A model generated the notes under the pieces. The model was not told the origin of the DNA. It made no database searches and saw only the letters and a list, made by a program, of their open reading frames with translations. Below are positions 29,363 through 38,890 of a stretch of 64,000 nucleotides of DNA, one piece after another; the first letter of the stretch is position 1; every line of letters begins with the position of its first letter. The stretch is from positions 186,001 to 250,000 of the forward strand of contig NZ_MCZK01000097.1 of the NCBI RefSeq assembly GCF_002875945.1, given 5' to 3'. Made by a program: the position numbers and the translations under genes. Source of the DNA: Vibrio lentus. GTDB lineage: Bacteria > Pseudomonadota > Gammaproteobacteria > Enterobacterales > Vibrionaceae.

Positions 29363-29674
29363 ATGCAAAAGCATCAATTAGACATGTGGTTACATGGAGA
29401 GCATAAAGACTCTTATCAAACACCTAAAGTGTACGTTATAGGGTGTTCCGATATCTCGGAATATCTATTGGCGGTAGAATATAAACACAAGCTGGAACCC
29501 GTTAAGCAAGACGGAGAACCGCTTCACTTTGGATCCTTGGATCAAGTGAAAGAGGAGTTGCTCCGGCTGGGCTTTGAAAAGGCATACCTGCGTTTGCACA
29601 ATGCGTATGACGAGTTTGGTAATGAACCAAGCCAAAGCTACTGTGATATAGAGCTAGCTCTAAAGTCGCATTAG
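29363..29674 (+). CDS. Small soluble protein, DUF6482-like
   Basis: 103 residues, acidic, no signal peptide or membrane segment. It reads as an alpha/beta fold: a strand block KVYVIGCSDISEYLLAVEY, then SLDQVKEELLRLGFEKAYLRLHNAYDEFG. This resembles the small DUF6482 family of marine gamma-proteobacteria, an assignment from memory. GGAGGC precedes the ATG. Convergent with mutH. Confidence 0.6.
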   Translation: MQKHQLDMWLHGEHKDSYQTPKVYVIGCSDISEYLLAVEYKHKLEPVKQDGEPLHFGSLDQVKEELLRLGFEKAYLRLHNAYDEFGNEPSQSYCDIELALKSH

Positions 29675-29768
29675 AACGCCTCTGTAACACACGACAACCC
29701 ATGCCATCCATTGCGTTAGTCATTGGTGAAACAAGGATTAATCGCTAGGCACAGTGGCTGTGAACTAT

Positions 29769-30434
29769 TTATGCGTAGTGTGTTGTGAGCAAGTTATGGG
29801 TGAACTGGGTTCGTAGATAGAAACCACGAGGTTTGGTCTTGATAGGTTTTCCACTCGCACCATACGCTTCTGTTAACACTCGGCTGTTCGCTGCTTTTGG
29901 TCGTAAGTGCAATGCTTCTCCGTGTCTTGCTGTGATCTGCTCAACATTGCCTAACACGATCAATTCCATGAGCTCTTCCCAATCTCTTTTTAAGATTTCG
30001 TCTTCTGCTTGGGTTGGCGTCCAGAGTAATGGGGATCCGACATGTCTTTCTGCTAGCGGGATCTCTCGCTCACCTTCTACGGGGATCCATAACACTTTAG
30101 ACAGCTTGTTTCGGACGTGACTGGTTTCCCATGTTAATCCTTGTACTCCCATTAGCGGTGCTACGCAGACAAAGGTTGTTTCTAAAGGCTTGCCAGAATA
30201 ACCAATAGGAATACTTTTTAGCTCGATCCCTAACTTAGCAAAATCTTGCTCTGGTTTACTGCCTGCTGCTGCACCCAAATGCCATTCTAATAGTTGTCCA
30301 ACCCAGCCTTTATCGCGCTTAAGATCGTTTGGCATGATCATCTCAGCTTCATCTGCGAGCTCTTTGAATGTCATTCCGGCGATAGCATACGCTCTGTCTA
30401 AGAGCTCTTGTTGTGTTTGTGGTTCTGGTTTCAT
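29769..30434 (-). CDS. mutH: DNA mismatch repair endonuclease MutH
   Basis: Nicks the unmethylated strand at hemimethylated GATC, activated by MutL. 222 residues from ATG 30434. Restriction-fold catalytic residues are present: Asp and the ExK motif in [14 protein letters not shown]; the block [14 protein letters not shown] precedes it. The frame is open 16 codons further upstream (Met codons at 30446 and earlier), and the ribosome site is weak at all candidates. Divergent from rppH across an origin-like region. Confidence 0.94.
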   Translation of the reverse strand: MKPEPQTQQELLDRAYAIAGMTFKELADEAEMIMPNDLKRDKGWVGQLLEWHLGAAAGSKPEQDFAKLGIELKSIPIGYSGKPLETTFVCVAPLMGVQGLTWETSHVRNKLSKVLWIPVEGEREIPLAERHVGSPLLWTPTQAEDEILKRDWEELMELIVLGNVEQITARHGEALHLRPKAANSRVLTEAYGASGKPIKTKPRGFYLRTQFTHNLLTTHYA

Positions 30435-30536
30435 AATAAAAGGCATGATCAAAAAAATGATTTTATCAGAAGTTATCACCAAATGCTGACTGGTTAAGAA
30501 ATGATCTCATTGCTATGAAAGGGATCAAACTCATGG

Positions 30537-31014
30537 TTATCCACAGGTCATGAAGGTAATTAATTGAAATATTAATTTAGTGTATAAATAAACAGGGGTT
30601 TGTGGTGGATAAAATGCTTGCTAAATGGGGTTCAAAATGAATCTTTGACCCATCAGTGTGGATAAGCAGCGGAGTGGTTGATCTTTAACCATGTTTGATT
30701 TTGAAAAGATCTTTTGGTTTTTGAAGATTGTTTATTTTATGATTTTATTTTTAAGTTAATGATTTTAAGTGTTTTTTATTGTTAATGGCGAGAGGGCTAC
30801 TTTCGGTGTTGATGAATGTATGGATTAAAAAAAACGATTGCGGGTAATTCTTCACATAGTTATTCACAGAAAAGGTGAATAAATGTGGTCTATGTCTCAC
30901 TCTTGTGTGGGTAACTAGGTTTTGAGCAAAACTTATCCATATTCTTAGTTAATATTCATAAATATAGCGCTTGTCACGTCACTAAGTTTGCTCCAATTGG
31001 GGATATGTGGAAAA
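30537..31014. other. DnaA-box cluster beside mutH, DARS2-like
   Basis: An AT-rich 616-base gap between divergent mutH and rppH. Perfect or near DnaA boxes: TTATCCACA 30537-30545 (plus), TTATCCACC at 30604-30612 (minus), TTATCCACA 30657-30665 (minus), TTATTCACA 30860-30868 (plus), TTATTCACC 30874-30882 (minus), TTACCCACA 30906-30914 (minus), TTATCCATA 30933-30941 (plus) and TTTTCCACA 31006-31014 (minus). In E. coli the DnaA-reactivating sequence DARS2 lies next to mutH. Identity with DARS2 is inference from this position and the boxes. Confidence 0.5.
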
Positions 31015-31050
31015 ATCAGTGTAATTAAAAATTTAGATAGAGGTTGGCCA

Positions 31051-31569
31051 GTGATAGATGGCGATGGTTACCGATTAAATGTTGGTATTGTAATCTGTAA
31101 CAACCATGGTCAGGTCTTCTGGGCTAAACGATACGGGCAACATTCATGGCAATTCCCTCAAGGGGGAATAGATGAAGGTGAAACTCCGGAACAGGCAATG
31201 TACCGTGAGTTGTATGAAGAGGTTGGCCTTACAAAAAAGGATGTAAAAATCGTCGCGACAAGTCGTCATTGGTTACGCTATAAGCTACCCAAACGACTGG
31301 TTCGGTGGGATTCGAAACCTGTCTGTATTGGACAAAAACAGAAGTGGTTCCTTTTGCGCTTAGATTGCGATGAATCGCATATCAATATGCAGCGTGGAAG
31401 TACACCTGAGTTTGATGGTTGGCGTTGGGTGAGTTACTGGTACCCAGTTCGACAAGTTGTTTCTTTTAAGCGAGATGTTTACCGTCGAGCGATGAAAGAA
31501 TTCGCATCTTTAGCAATGCCGTTTAAAGAGCGAAAAACAAAAGGAAAACGCAAATTGCGTAGAGGTTAA
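31051..31569 (+). CDS. rppH: RNA pyrophosphohydrolase RppH
   Basis: Nudix hydrolase that converts 5' triphosphate mRNA to monophosphate, opening 5'-end-dependent decay. 172 residues from GTG 31051, chosen because E. coli RppH begins at MIDDDGYRPNVG and TAGAGG lies 7 bases upstream; a longer upstream reading is not supported. The Nudix box is intact: [16 protein letters not shown] and LYEEVGL. Basic C-terminus. ptsP begins 2 bases after the stop. Confidence 0.95.
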   Translation: MIDGDGYRLNVGIVICNNHGQVFWAKRYGQHSWQFPQGGIDEGETPEQAMYRELYEEVGLTKKDVKIVATSRHWLRYKLPKRLVRWDSKPVCIGQKQKWFLLRLDCDESHINMQRGSTPEFDGWRWVSYWYPVRQVVSFKRDVYRRAMKEFASLAMPFKERKTKGKRKLRRG

Positions 31570-31571
31570 GC

Positions 31572-33821
31572 ATGCTCAGCCAACTAAGGGAAATAGTTGA
31601 ACACGTATCAAGAGTTGAAGATGTGTCGACGGCTCTTGATATTTTGGTGAAAGAGACATGCAGTGCGATGCAGACAGAGTGCTGCACCGTGTATCTAGCG
31701 AATAATGATATGCAGCGCCTTGAGTTGATGGCAACTCAAGGCCTGATCTTTGAAGGGAATAGTATTCACATTGGTTTTGACGAAGGCTTAGTTGGCCTTG
31801 TCAAAAGAAGTGCTGAACCTATTAACCTTGCACAAGCATCTGCTCACCCAGCTTATAAGTTTTTTCCAGAACTAGGAGAAAGTGTTTACCACTCTTTTCT
31901 AGGCACGCCGATTATCCATCGCAAGCAAGTGCTTGGCGTTTTGGTTATTCAACAGAAATCTCCTCGTTTATTCAGTGAAATGGAAGAGTCTTTCCTTGTC
32001 ACTCTCTCTGCTCAACTTGCGGTTATTGTGGCGCATGCCCAAACTCAAGGCCATTGGCTTCTTGAACAACAAAAGCTGCCCGCGATTAAAGGTATTGCTG
32101 CATCATCCGGTGTCGCTATCGGTGATTTATGGTGGGACAACACCCAGCCTGAATTAACCGATGTTTACCCGGCATCGACGCTCAATGTTGAAAGAGAACA
32201 TGAGTTGTTGGCGGTTGCGGTCGAAAATGCCCTCAACGATTTCAAGCGCATGCGAAAGCGCCTAGACAGTGAAATCAACAAAGATGCGCTGGCGATCTTT
32301 GACTTGTTTACCCACTTACTCAACGACCCTATGTTGCGTAAGGACCTGAAAAGCCAAATTCAAAAAGGCGATAAGGCCGATTGGGCATTAAGACAGGTTG
32401 TTGAGAGCTACTCTAACCGCTTTGCCCGTATGTCTGATGTCTACCTTCGAGAGAGGGCGCAAGACATTCGCGAGCTGGGTCAAAGGCTGCTTTATTTCCT
32501 TCATAACTCAGAGCATGAGCTGCGGACGCTAGATAAACCGATTGTCTTGGTGGTGCGTGAGTTAACGGCTTCAGTCTTAGCGTCGATTCCAAAAGAGAAG
32601 TTATTAGCTGTCGTTTCCTTGGAAGGGGCGGCGAACTCGCACGCGGCTATTTTATCTCGTGCGTTAGGCATTCCCTCGGTAATGGGGGTAAATCTCAACT
32701 TAGCTCAAGCCAATGGCAAACAAGCGATTGTTGATGGTTACAGCGGTGAGATCTTTATTGAGCCGACTCAGAGCCTACTGAGCGAATACCAAGGGCTAAT
32801 TCTAGAAGAGAGTGAGCTCTCCTCTATGGTTAACCGAGAATTGTACTTACCGGCAAAAACCCAAGATGACCGACAAGTCGAGATCTTGCTTAATGCGGGT
32901 TTAAGTGCCGATACCAATATTGCGATCAACCAAGGGGTGGATGGCGTAGGTCTGTATCGAACAGAAATCTCTTTCTTGTTGCAGCAGAGATTCCCGTCAG
33001 AAGACGAACAGTTCAAGCAGTATCGATCTGTGCTCGCGAGTTACCCTGAAAAGCAAGTTGTGATGCGTACACTCGATATCGGTGGAGATAAGGCGTTACC
33101 TTACTTCCCAATAGAAGAAGACAATCCATTCCTAGGCTGGCGTGGTATTCGTTTTACACTCGATCACCCTGACATCTTTATTATCCAATTGCGTGCGATG
33201 TTACGTGCGAGTTGTGATAGCCAGAACTTGAGTATCTTGTTGCCAATGATCTCTAGCACTCAAGAACTGGATGATACTGTTCAACTCATCGAGCAAGCCT
33301 ACGATGAAGTGCATGAGCTCGACAATCGAGTTCGTATGCCGCGTATCGGTATCATGATTGAAGTGCCATCCATGCTTTACCTTCTTCCGCTGATTGCGGA
33401 TAAAGTTGATTTCGTTTCGGTGGGCACCAATGATTTAACTCAATATTTATTGGCGGTTGATCGGAACAATTCCCGCGTCTCTGATGTCTATGAATCCATG
33501 CACCCTGCAGTGATCATGGCATTGAAACACATCCATGATACTTGTAAGCAATATCAATTGCCTGTGTGTATATGTGGAGAGCTTGCGGGTGATCCAATGG
33601 GCGCTTTGCTCTTGATTGGATTAGGGTATGAGACGTTAAGTATGAATACCTCAAATGTCGCAAGGACTAAGTATTTGATTCGTCAATCTAAGCTTAGTGA
33701 ACTGCAAGATTTGGCAAATGAGGCGCTATCAAAACCGTATGGAAGTGACATCTATAGTATGATGCTCAACTATTTCGAAGAGCGTGAGTTTACAGGCTTC
33801 ATTCGAGCGGGTAAAAAATAG
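31572..33821 (+). CDS. ptsP: PTS-Ntr enzyme I (phosphoenolpyruvate phosphotransferase PtsP)
   Basis: First component of the nitrogen-type PTS, passing phosphate from PEP to NPr and EIIA-Ntr. 749 residues. GAF domain at about 1-150 (VEDVSTALDILV, ECCTVYL); PEP-utiliser mobile domain with catalytic His in GAANSHAAILSRALG near 355; TIM barrel at the C-terminus (RTEISFLL, VGTNDLTQYLLAVDRNN). The phase from rppH to ptsP is 2 bases. In E. coli rppH-ptsP is also an operon. Confidence 0.96.
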   Translation: MLSQLREIVEHVSRVEDVSTALDILVKETCSAMQTECCTVYLANNDMQRLELMATQGLIFEGNSIHIGFDEGLVGLVKRSAEPINLAQASAHPAYKFFPELGESVYHSFLGTPIIHRKQVLGVLVIQQKSPRLFSEMEESFLVTLSAQLAVIVAHAQTQGHWLLEQQKLPAIKGIAASSGVAIGDLWWDNTQPELTDVYPASTLNVEREHELLAVAVENALNDFKRMRKRLDSEINKDALAIFDLFTHLLNDPMLRKDLKSQIQKGDKADWALRQVVESYSNRFARMSDVYLRERAQDIRELGQRLLYFLHNSEHELRTLDKPIVLVVRELTASVLASIPKEKLLAVVSLEGAANSHAAILSRALGIPSVMGVNLNLAQANGKQAIVDGYSGEIFIEPTQSLLSEYQGLILEESELSSMVNRELYLPAKTQDDRQVEILLNAGLSADTNIAINQGVDGVGLYRTEISFLLQQRFPSEDEQFKQYRSVLASYPEKQVVMRTLDIGGDKALPYFPIEEDNPFLGWRGIRFTLDHPDIFIIQLRAMLRASCDSQNLSILLPMISSTQELDDTVQLIEQAYDEVHELDNRVRMPRIGIMIEVPSMLYLLPLIADKVDFVSVGTNDLTQYLLAVDRNNSRVSDVYESMHPAVIMALKHIHDTCKQYQLPVCICGELAGDPMGALLLIGLGYETLSMNTSNVARTKYLIRQSKLSELQDLANEALSKPYGSDIYSMMLNYFEEREFTGFIRAGKK

Positions 33822-33829
33822 GATTTAAC

Positions 33830-34621
33830 GTGTCATACGAACTCATTGGCTTGTTAGCAGGCCTTGGTGCTGTTGTTGGTGTTTTAGCGGGTTTACTGGG
33901 CATTGGTGGTGGTTTGCTGGTGGTGCCAGCCTTACTGTTTTTACTTCCTAAAGCGGGTATTCCTCAAGAGTTTGCAATGCAGATGGCGTTAGCGACTTCA
34001 TTATCAACCATTATTGTTACGTCAGGATCTTCTGCGATTAATCACCTAAAGCTCGGCAATGTCGAGATCTTTGTTGTGAAGTGGCTGATGCCTGGAGTGG
34101 TGGTCGGTGGCTTCCTAGGTTCTTTCATCGCAGACGTTATTCCCGCGCAATATCTGCCGAAGGTGTTTGGTATGATTGTCTTGGTACTGGCGTTGCAAAT
34201 GCTGCTATCGATTCGTTCAACAAGCCAAAAAGTAATGCCTAGTTCGGTGAAGACGATGATGTATGGCGGCGGAATTGGTGTGGTATCGAGCTTAGCCGGT
34301 ATCGGTGGAGGCTCTTTATCTGTACCTTTCCTGAATCATCACGGTGTGGAAATGCGCAAAGCCGTCGGTTCTTCTTCAGTATGCGGTTGTGTCATTGCGA
34401 TTTCAGGAATGCTTGGATTTATTTGGCATGGTTCATCGGTTAACGATTTACCCGCTTTCAGTTTAGGTTACGTGTATCTACCCGCTCTGGTTGCGATATC
34501 TTGCACCTCAGTGTTGACCACTCGAATTGGCGCTAAGTTGGCGACTCAACTGCCAACGCCAGTGTTGAAAAAATTCTTTGCGGTATTTTTAATGTTTATA
34601 GCATCGATGATGCTGCTGTAG
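33830..34621 (+). CDS. TauE/SafE-family sulfite exporter-like membrane protein
   Basis: 263 residues with about 7-8 membrane segments, glycine-rich halves GLLGIGGGLLVVPALL and SLAGIGGGSLSVPFL. That double GGG repeat is the TauE/SafE (DUF81) signature, YfcA-like. Proposed to export sulfite, sulfoacetate or other anions; substrate unknown. GTG start, 8 bases after the ptsP stop, so in the rppH-ptsP operon. lgt follows after 88 bases. Confidence 0.85.
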   Translation: MSYELIGLLAGLGAVVGVLAGLLGIGGGLLVVPALLFLLPKAGIPQEFAMQMALATSLSTIIVTSGSSAINHLKLGNVEIFVVKWLMPGVVVGGFLGSFIADVIPAQYLPKVFGMIVLVLALQMLLSIRSTSQKVMPSSVKTMMYGGGIGVVSSLAGIGGGSLSVPFLNHHGVEMRKAVGSSSVCGCVIAISGMLGFIWHGSSVNDLPAFSLGYVYLPALVAISCTSVLTTRIGAKLATQLPTPVLKKFFAVFLMFIASMMLL

Positions 34622-34709
34622 TGTATTTCTCCGTTGGTTGTTTTACTGAGTCGCTTAACTTCAGTGAAGTAGCTAACCCATTGTTTATTATTTAGATAGA
34701 GAGCCAAGT

Positions 34710-35531
34710 ATGTCTCAGGGTTTTATCGAATTCCCAAATATCGATCCTGTTCTTATTGAACTAGGACCAATCTCAGTTCGTTGGTATGGCCTAATGTACC
34801 TAGTCGGTTTTATGTTTGCGCTTTGGTTAGCAAACCGCCGAGCTGATCAACCTGATAGTGGTTGGACTCGAGAGCAAGTATCAGATCTGCTGTTTGCTGG
34901 CTTCCTTGGTGTGGTGCTTGGTGGTCGTATTGGCTATGTGCTTTTCTACAATTTTGACCTTTTCTTAGCAGACCCACTGTACCTCTTTAAGGTATGGACC
35001 GGCGGTATGTCTTTCCACGGTGGTTTGCTTGGTGTTATCACTGCGATGTTCTGGTATGCGAAAAAGAACGGTCGAACCTTCTTTGGTGTTGCTGACATGA
35101 TCGCGCCATTGGTTCCATTTGGTTTGGGCATGGGTCGTTTAGGTAACTTCATGAACAGTGAGCTTTGGGGCCGAGTGACTGATGTGCCATGGGCTATCGT
35201 GTTCCCGAATGGTGGGCCACTTCCTCGTCACCCATCTCAGCTTTATGAAATGGCGCTTGAAGGTATTGTGCTGTTCTTTATCTTGAACTGGTTTATCAAA
35301 AAGCCACGTCCTCTTGGTTCTGTATCAGGATTATTCCTAGCAGGATATGGTACATTCCGTTTCTTAGTAGAATACGTACGTGAACCAGATGCTCATCTTG
35401 GCTTGTTCGGCGGATTTATCTCGATGGGACAAATCCTGTCACTGCCAATGGTTATCATCGGTGTGCTGATGATGGTTTGGGCATACAAACGCGGTCACTA
35501 CAAAGACGAATTACCACAACAAACGAAGTAA
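34710..35531 (+). CDS. lgt: Prolipoprotein diacylglyceryl transferase
   Basis: Attaches diacylglycerol to the lipobox Cys of prolipoproteins, first step of lipoprotein maturation in the inner membrane. 273 residues, about 7 membrane segments. Signature [14 protein letters not shown] is present near residue 145, and the SFHGGLLG block with conserved His. Operon with thyA (9-base gap). lspA, the next step, is also in this window. Confidence 0.96.
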   Translation: MSQGFIEFPNIDPVLIELGPISVRWYGLMYLVGFMFALWLANRRADQPDSGWTREQVSDLLFAGFLGVVLGGRIGYVLFYNFDLFLADPLYLFKVWTGGMSFHGGLLGVITAMFWYAKKNGRTFFGVADMIAPLVPFGLGMGRLGNFMNSELWGRVTDVPWAIVFPNGGPLPRHPSQLYEMALEGIVLFFILNWFIKKPRPLGSVSGLFLAGYGTFRFLVEYVREPDAHLGLFGGFISMGQILSLPMVIIGVLMMVWAYKRGHYKDELPQQTK

Positions 35532-35540
35532 GGAATTGGT

Positions 35541-36392
35541 GTGAAACAGTATTTAGATCTCTGTCAGCGTATCGTTGATGACGGTACTTGGATTGAAAAT
35601 GAACGCACGGGCAAGCGCTGCCTAACTGTGATCAATGCTGACCTTGAATATGATGTTGGTAATAACCAATTCCCACTGGTAACAACGCGTAAAAGCTTTT
35701 GGAAAGCGGCAGTTGCTGAACTGCTTGGCTATATCCGTGGTTACGATAATGCTGAAGATTTTCGCAAGCTAGGGACTAAAACTTGGGATGCGAATTCGAA
35801 CCTGAACGAAGCATGGCTGAATAACCCTTACCGTAAGGGTGAAGACGACATGGGCCGTGTTTACGGCGTTCAAGGACGTGCATGGGCGAAACCTGATGGT
35901 GGTCATATCGACCAACTGAAGAAGATTGTTGATGATCTAACGAACGGTATTGATGACCGTGGCGAGATCTTAAACTTCTACAACCCAGGCGAGTTCCACA
36001 TGGGTTGTTTGCGTCCGTGTATGTACAGTCACCACTTCTCTCTGCTTGGTGACACTCTGTACCTAAACAGTACTCAGCGCTCTTGTGACGTACCTTTAGG
36101 CCTGAATTTCAATATGGTTCAAGTATATGTGTTCCTCGCTATCATGGCGCAGATCACCGGCAAGAAAGCGGGTGTGGCTTACCACAAGCTTGTTAACGCT
36201 CATATCTATGAAGATCAACTTGCACCAATGCGTGATATTCAGTTGAAGCGTGAGCCTCTAGCTGGCCCTACATTCCATATCAATCCTGAAATTAAGTCTC
36301 TAGAAGATTTAGAAACGTGGGTAACGATGGATGATTTCTGGGTTGAAGGTTACGAATGCCACGAAGCGATTAAGTACCCGTTCTCGGTTTAA
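35541..36392 (+). CDS. thyA: Thymidylate synthase
   Basis: Converts dUMP to dTMP with methylene-tetrahydrofolate. 283 residues. The catalytic Cys is in [10 protein letters not shown]; the folate/dUMP binding block [15 protein letters not shown] is intact. GTG start with AAGGAATTG before it. lgt-thyA is the same pair as in E. coli. Terminator follows. Confidence 0.96.
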   Translation: MKQYLDLCQRIVDDGTWIENERTGKRCLTVINADLEYDVGNNQFPLVTTRKSFWKAAVAELLGYIRGYDNAEDFRKLGTKTWDANSNLNEAWLNNPYRKGEDDMGRVYGVQGRAWAKPDGGHIDQLKKIVDDLTNGIDDRGEILNFYNPGEFHMGCLRPCMYSHHFSLLGDTLYLNSTQRSCDVPLGLNFNMVQVYVFLAIMAQITGKKAGVAYHKLVNAHIYEDQLAPMRDIQLKREPLAGPTFHINPEIKSLEDLETWVTMDDFWVEGYECHEAIKYPFSV

Positions 36393-36414
36393 TCTAATTC
36401 GCTTTGTTTGATTG

Positions 36415-36441
36415 AAAGGCTGCCTCTGTGCAGCCTTTTTT
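36415..36441 (+). terminator. Terminator after thyA
   Basis: AAAGGCTGC-CTCTGT-GCAGCCTTT with six T after the stem. Confidence 0.92.
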
Positions 36442-36516
36442 ATTTGTTATGCTTGGCTTGCTTACTATTTGTAAAACCAATAATCTTGTGTGGTCTTTTC
36501 TAACTACAGAATTACT

Positions 36517-37920
36517 ATGACTCGCTCGCATTGCTTTGTATTGCAACACGACTTTCCTATTGCTTTCTACCCTGAAAAAAATCAGTTGGTGGTTGATAGT
36601 GAAGCGATTCATTTAGAGCCATTACAGGCAAAGTTACTCAGTTATTTCATCGAAAATCGCGGGCAAGTAGTGAGCACTCAGCAGATAGCCGCTGATGTGT
36701 GGCAAAGAACTCAAGTGTCTGACAACTTGGTCAGACAGGTCATCAGCTTACTGCGCAGTCAGCTTCAGGATAAGTCACGTCCGTATCGCATTATTGAGAC
36801 TATTCCTAAGCAAGGTTATCTGTTTGATGTTGAGGTGACTCAGCCGAGTGTCGAATCAATTCTCGTCGAGACAATTCCCGTCGAGAACGCCTCCCAACCT
36901 AAAACTCTTGTTACTAAGTCCAAAAAGAAAACCATCGCCCTAATTACAACTGCAGTACTTTCGGTTGGCTTGATAGCAACTTGGGTATGGCAAATCAACG
37001 TCCCAACCAATGATACTGTGGCTATTGCCGCTCATCAAAGTGATGTAATTCCCGTTTATATCCATGACATAACACTCGATTCTACGAATGAATATGAGAT
37101 GTCGGAAAGCGTATACAACTATCTTTTCTATGGACTGAATTCGGCTAAAAACTTATCGGGTTACCATTTCTCTCAGCTTTCGAAGCAGAGTAAGCAATCA
37201 CTTGCTAACAAGGGTGTTGAACTTAAAAGTTGGCTGAAACAGAAGGACGACGGTTATGTACTGAGCGTACTTGTGCAAAACAATCGCCAACCGAATCAAA
37301 GTCAGAAAGTGGAAAAGACCTTTAGCCAAGATAATTTCTTTGACGCTATTGGAGATGTCATTCTCGAGATCAAAGCCATTATTGCGCCAATGAATGCAGA
37401 GTACGGAGTGGCAAGCCATCGAGTGACTTCTATTGATAACTACGATGATTGGAGTGTTATTTCTGAGGGGATATCGTTGTTCTACCAAGGTAAAGGTGGT
37501 CAGCCATTTGAGGAAATAGCATTTCAGTTGGATACGATTCAACAACAAGGGCGAGATAATTATCTGGTTAATGCTTTACTGTCGTATTCGCAATCTTTGG
37601 CTTATTTACAAAGTCATGAGCAAGAAGATCGTGAACAAGCACTGCTATTGGCAAAGCAAGCCTTCGAGATGAACCCGCGTTGTGATATCGCTAATCTTAC
37701 TTTGGGTCTTGCACTGTTAATCAATCAACATGCCAATCAAGCTTTCCCTTATCTCTCTTACGCTGCTGAAAGCACACCGAGCCCTATCAGTTTCTATTTG
37801 CTTAGTGTGGCTGATAAGCTGTCGGACAACCCAAAAGGTTCGCAATACAACTATCAACGCTATACCGAAGTAAAAAAAGAGCATACCGGTCAACTGTTTG
37901 ATCTTATTGAATCTTTATAA
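36517..37920 (+). CDS. ToxR/CadC-like membrane-anchored transcriptional regulator
   Basis: 467 residues. N-terminal OmpR-type winged helix (residues about 10-105; LLSYFIENRGQVVSTQQIAADVW, IETIPKQGYLF), a linker, one membrane segment ALITTAVLSVGLIATWVW near 145-165 and a large periplasmic domain with TPR-like helices at the end (ALLLAKQAFEMNPRCDIANL). This is the ToxR/CadC one-component layout. The signal is unknown. ATG 36517 is preferred; GTG 36490 would add nine residues, and neither has a good ribosome site. A small membrane protein follows. Confidence 0.75.
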   Translation: MTRSHCFVLQHDFPIAFYPEKNQLVVDSEAIHLEPLQAKLLSYFIENRGQVVSTQQIAADVWQRTQVSDNLVRQVISLLRSQLQDKSRPYRIIETIPKQGYLFDVEVTQPSVESILVETIPVENASQPKTLVTKSKKKTIALITTAVLSVGLIATWVWQINVPTNDTVAIAAHQSDVIPVYIHDITLDSTNEYEMSESVYNYLFYGLNSAKNLSGYHFSQLSKQSKQSLANKGVELKSWLKQKDDGYVLSVLVQNNRQPNQSQKVEKTFSQDNFFDAIGDVILEIKAIIAPMNAEYGVASHRVTSIDNYDDWSVISEGISLFYQGKGGQPFEEIAFQLDTIQQQGRDNYLVNALLSYSQSLAYLQSHEQEDREQALLLAKQAFEMNPRCDIANLTLGLALLINQHANQAFPYLSYAAESTPSPISFYLLSVADKLSDNPKGSQYNYQRYTEVKKEHTGQLFDLIESL

Positions 37921-38133
37921 AAAACAAACCTTTCCTAAACCATAACATATGCTTTCAGTGAAAGTGTGAGTGACAGCTGATGGCAACGGTATTCGGTGAT
38001 ATTTGTCTATCTTAATTAGCGTATTCAGTGTTTAGTTTTTGTTTGGACTCAAACTCTATTGCCTTGCATCAAAAGTAAAAAGGTCGACTTCCACATACTG
38101 GTAACCAAATCATTTAATATTTGGGGTACACAC

Positions 38134-38610
38134 ATGTTGAAGAAGTTGGCTTTTCAGATCATTCCAATTCAGATCTTCTTATTCGTCTTTTGGTTCAAGA
38201 ATGGCTTTATCGATAAAGTGATGGGCGTGCTACTTGGCTTCATTACACCCGATACCGCTTATTCAGGTGACACTTGGGCTGGCTGGAAAGGCTATATTGT
38301 CGGCACTTGGGATAAGAGCCAAGTTGGCCATATTCTACTTAGCCCAACGTTTGATTTTATGTTTCCAGTTCTAATCGCACTGCAATGTTTACCCTTTTTA
38401 TTGGTACTTCGCTCGGTGGTCGCAGGTGAATTCATGGCAGGTAAAGAACGCCCGTGGTTACTCTATGCCGCTTTTTCCTCTCTGTTCGTGACAAGTTGTA
38501 TGGCATTTACGCAAACTATGACAGGTGCAAGCGATGGGCAGTACTTATGGCAGTTTATCGGCTTTAGCATGGTTGCCATTATGTACCTGCGTAATGAGCA
38601 AGGTAAGTAG
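38134..38610 (+). CDS. Small inner-membrane protein of unknown function
   Basis: 158 residues with probably four membrane segments (starting LAFQIIPIQIFLFVFWF; FMFPVLIALQCLPFLLVL; LYAAFSSLFVTSCMAFTQ; FIGFSMVAIMYL). A Trp- and Gly-rich segment (DTWAGWKGYIVGTW) lies between the first two and is probably periplasmic. No family recognised. ATG 38134 is preferred over an upstream in-frame start because of GGGG 7 bases before. It follows the ToxR-like regulator, so they may be functionally linked. Confidence 0.6.
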   Translation: MLKKLAFQIIPIQIFLFVFWFKNGFIDKVMGVLLGFITPDTAYSGDTWAGWKGYIVGTWDKSQVGHILLSPTFDFMFPVLIALQCLPFLLVLRSVVAGEFMAGKERPWLLYAAFSSLFVTSCMAFTQTMTGASDGQYLWQFIGFSMVAIMYLRNEQGK

Positions 38611-38618
38611 GGTAGCTA

Positions 38619-38821
38619 GATACGAGTAAACGGGATACGAGATGCGAAGAGCTAAGAGTATAAGCGAGTAAATGAAATTAGGAATACGAAAAACATATCT
38701 AGGTTTGAGTCGGCGATATACCAAATACGATTATCACAGTTCGTGTTTTTCGTTACTCGCTTTCTCGTATCTCTAATCTGCTTCTGGCTCTTCGCTACTC
38801 GTTCACTCGCATCCCGTATCT
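38619..38821. repeat. Long imperfect inverted repeat after the membrane protein gene
   Basis: Left arm 38619-38694 and right arm 38741-38821 are built from shared pieces: GATACGAG, GCGAGTA, GCGAAGAGC and ACGAAAAAC on one side and their complements on the other. About 75-80 bases per arm, 45-base centre. Looks like a long hairpin or a small palindromic element. No ORF found inside. Confidence 0.65.
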
Positions 38822-38837
38822 GCAGTACAGAAAAGAA

Positions 38838-38866
38838 AAAGCCCGCAACCTAGGTTGCGGGCTTTG
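38838..38866. terminator. Bidirectional terminator before the Na/Pi cotransporter gene end
   Basis: AAAGCCCGCAACC-TA-GGTTGCGGGCTTT: a perfect 13-bp palindrome. Serves the converging small membrane protein gene and nptA. Confidence 0.9.
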
Positions 38867-38890
38867 CTATAAACGATGTTTGTTTTGCTA

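Noticed and set aside
30473..30481. TTATCACCA as an additional DnaA box
   Set aside because: Two mismatches to the consensus.
36394..36612. Minus-strand ORF between thyA and the ToxR-like gene
   Set aside because: Overlaps the thyA terminator and the regulator gene, with no support.
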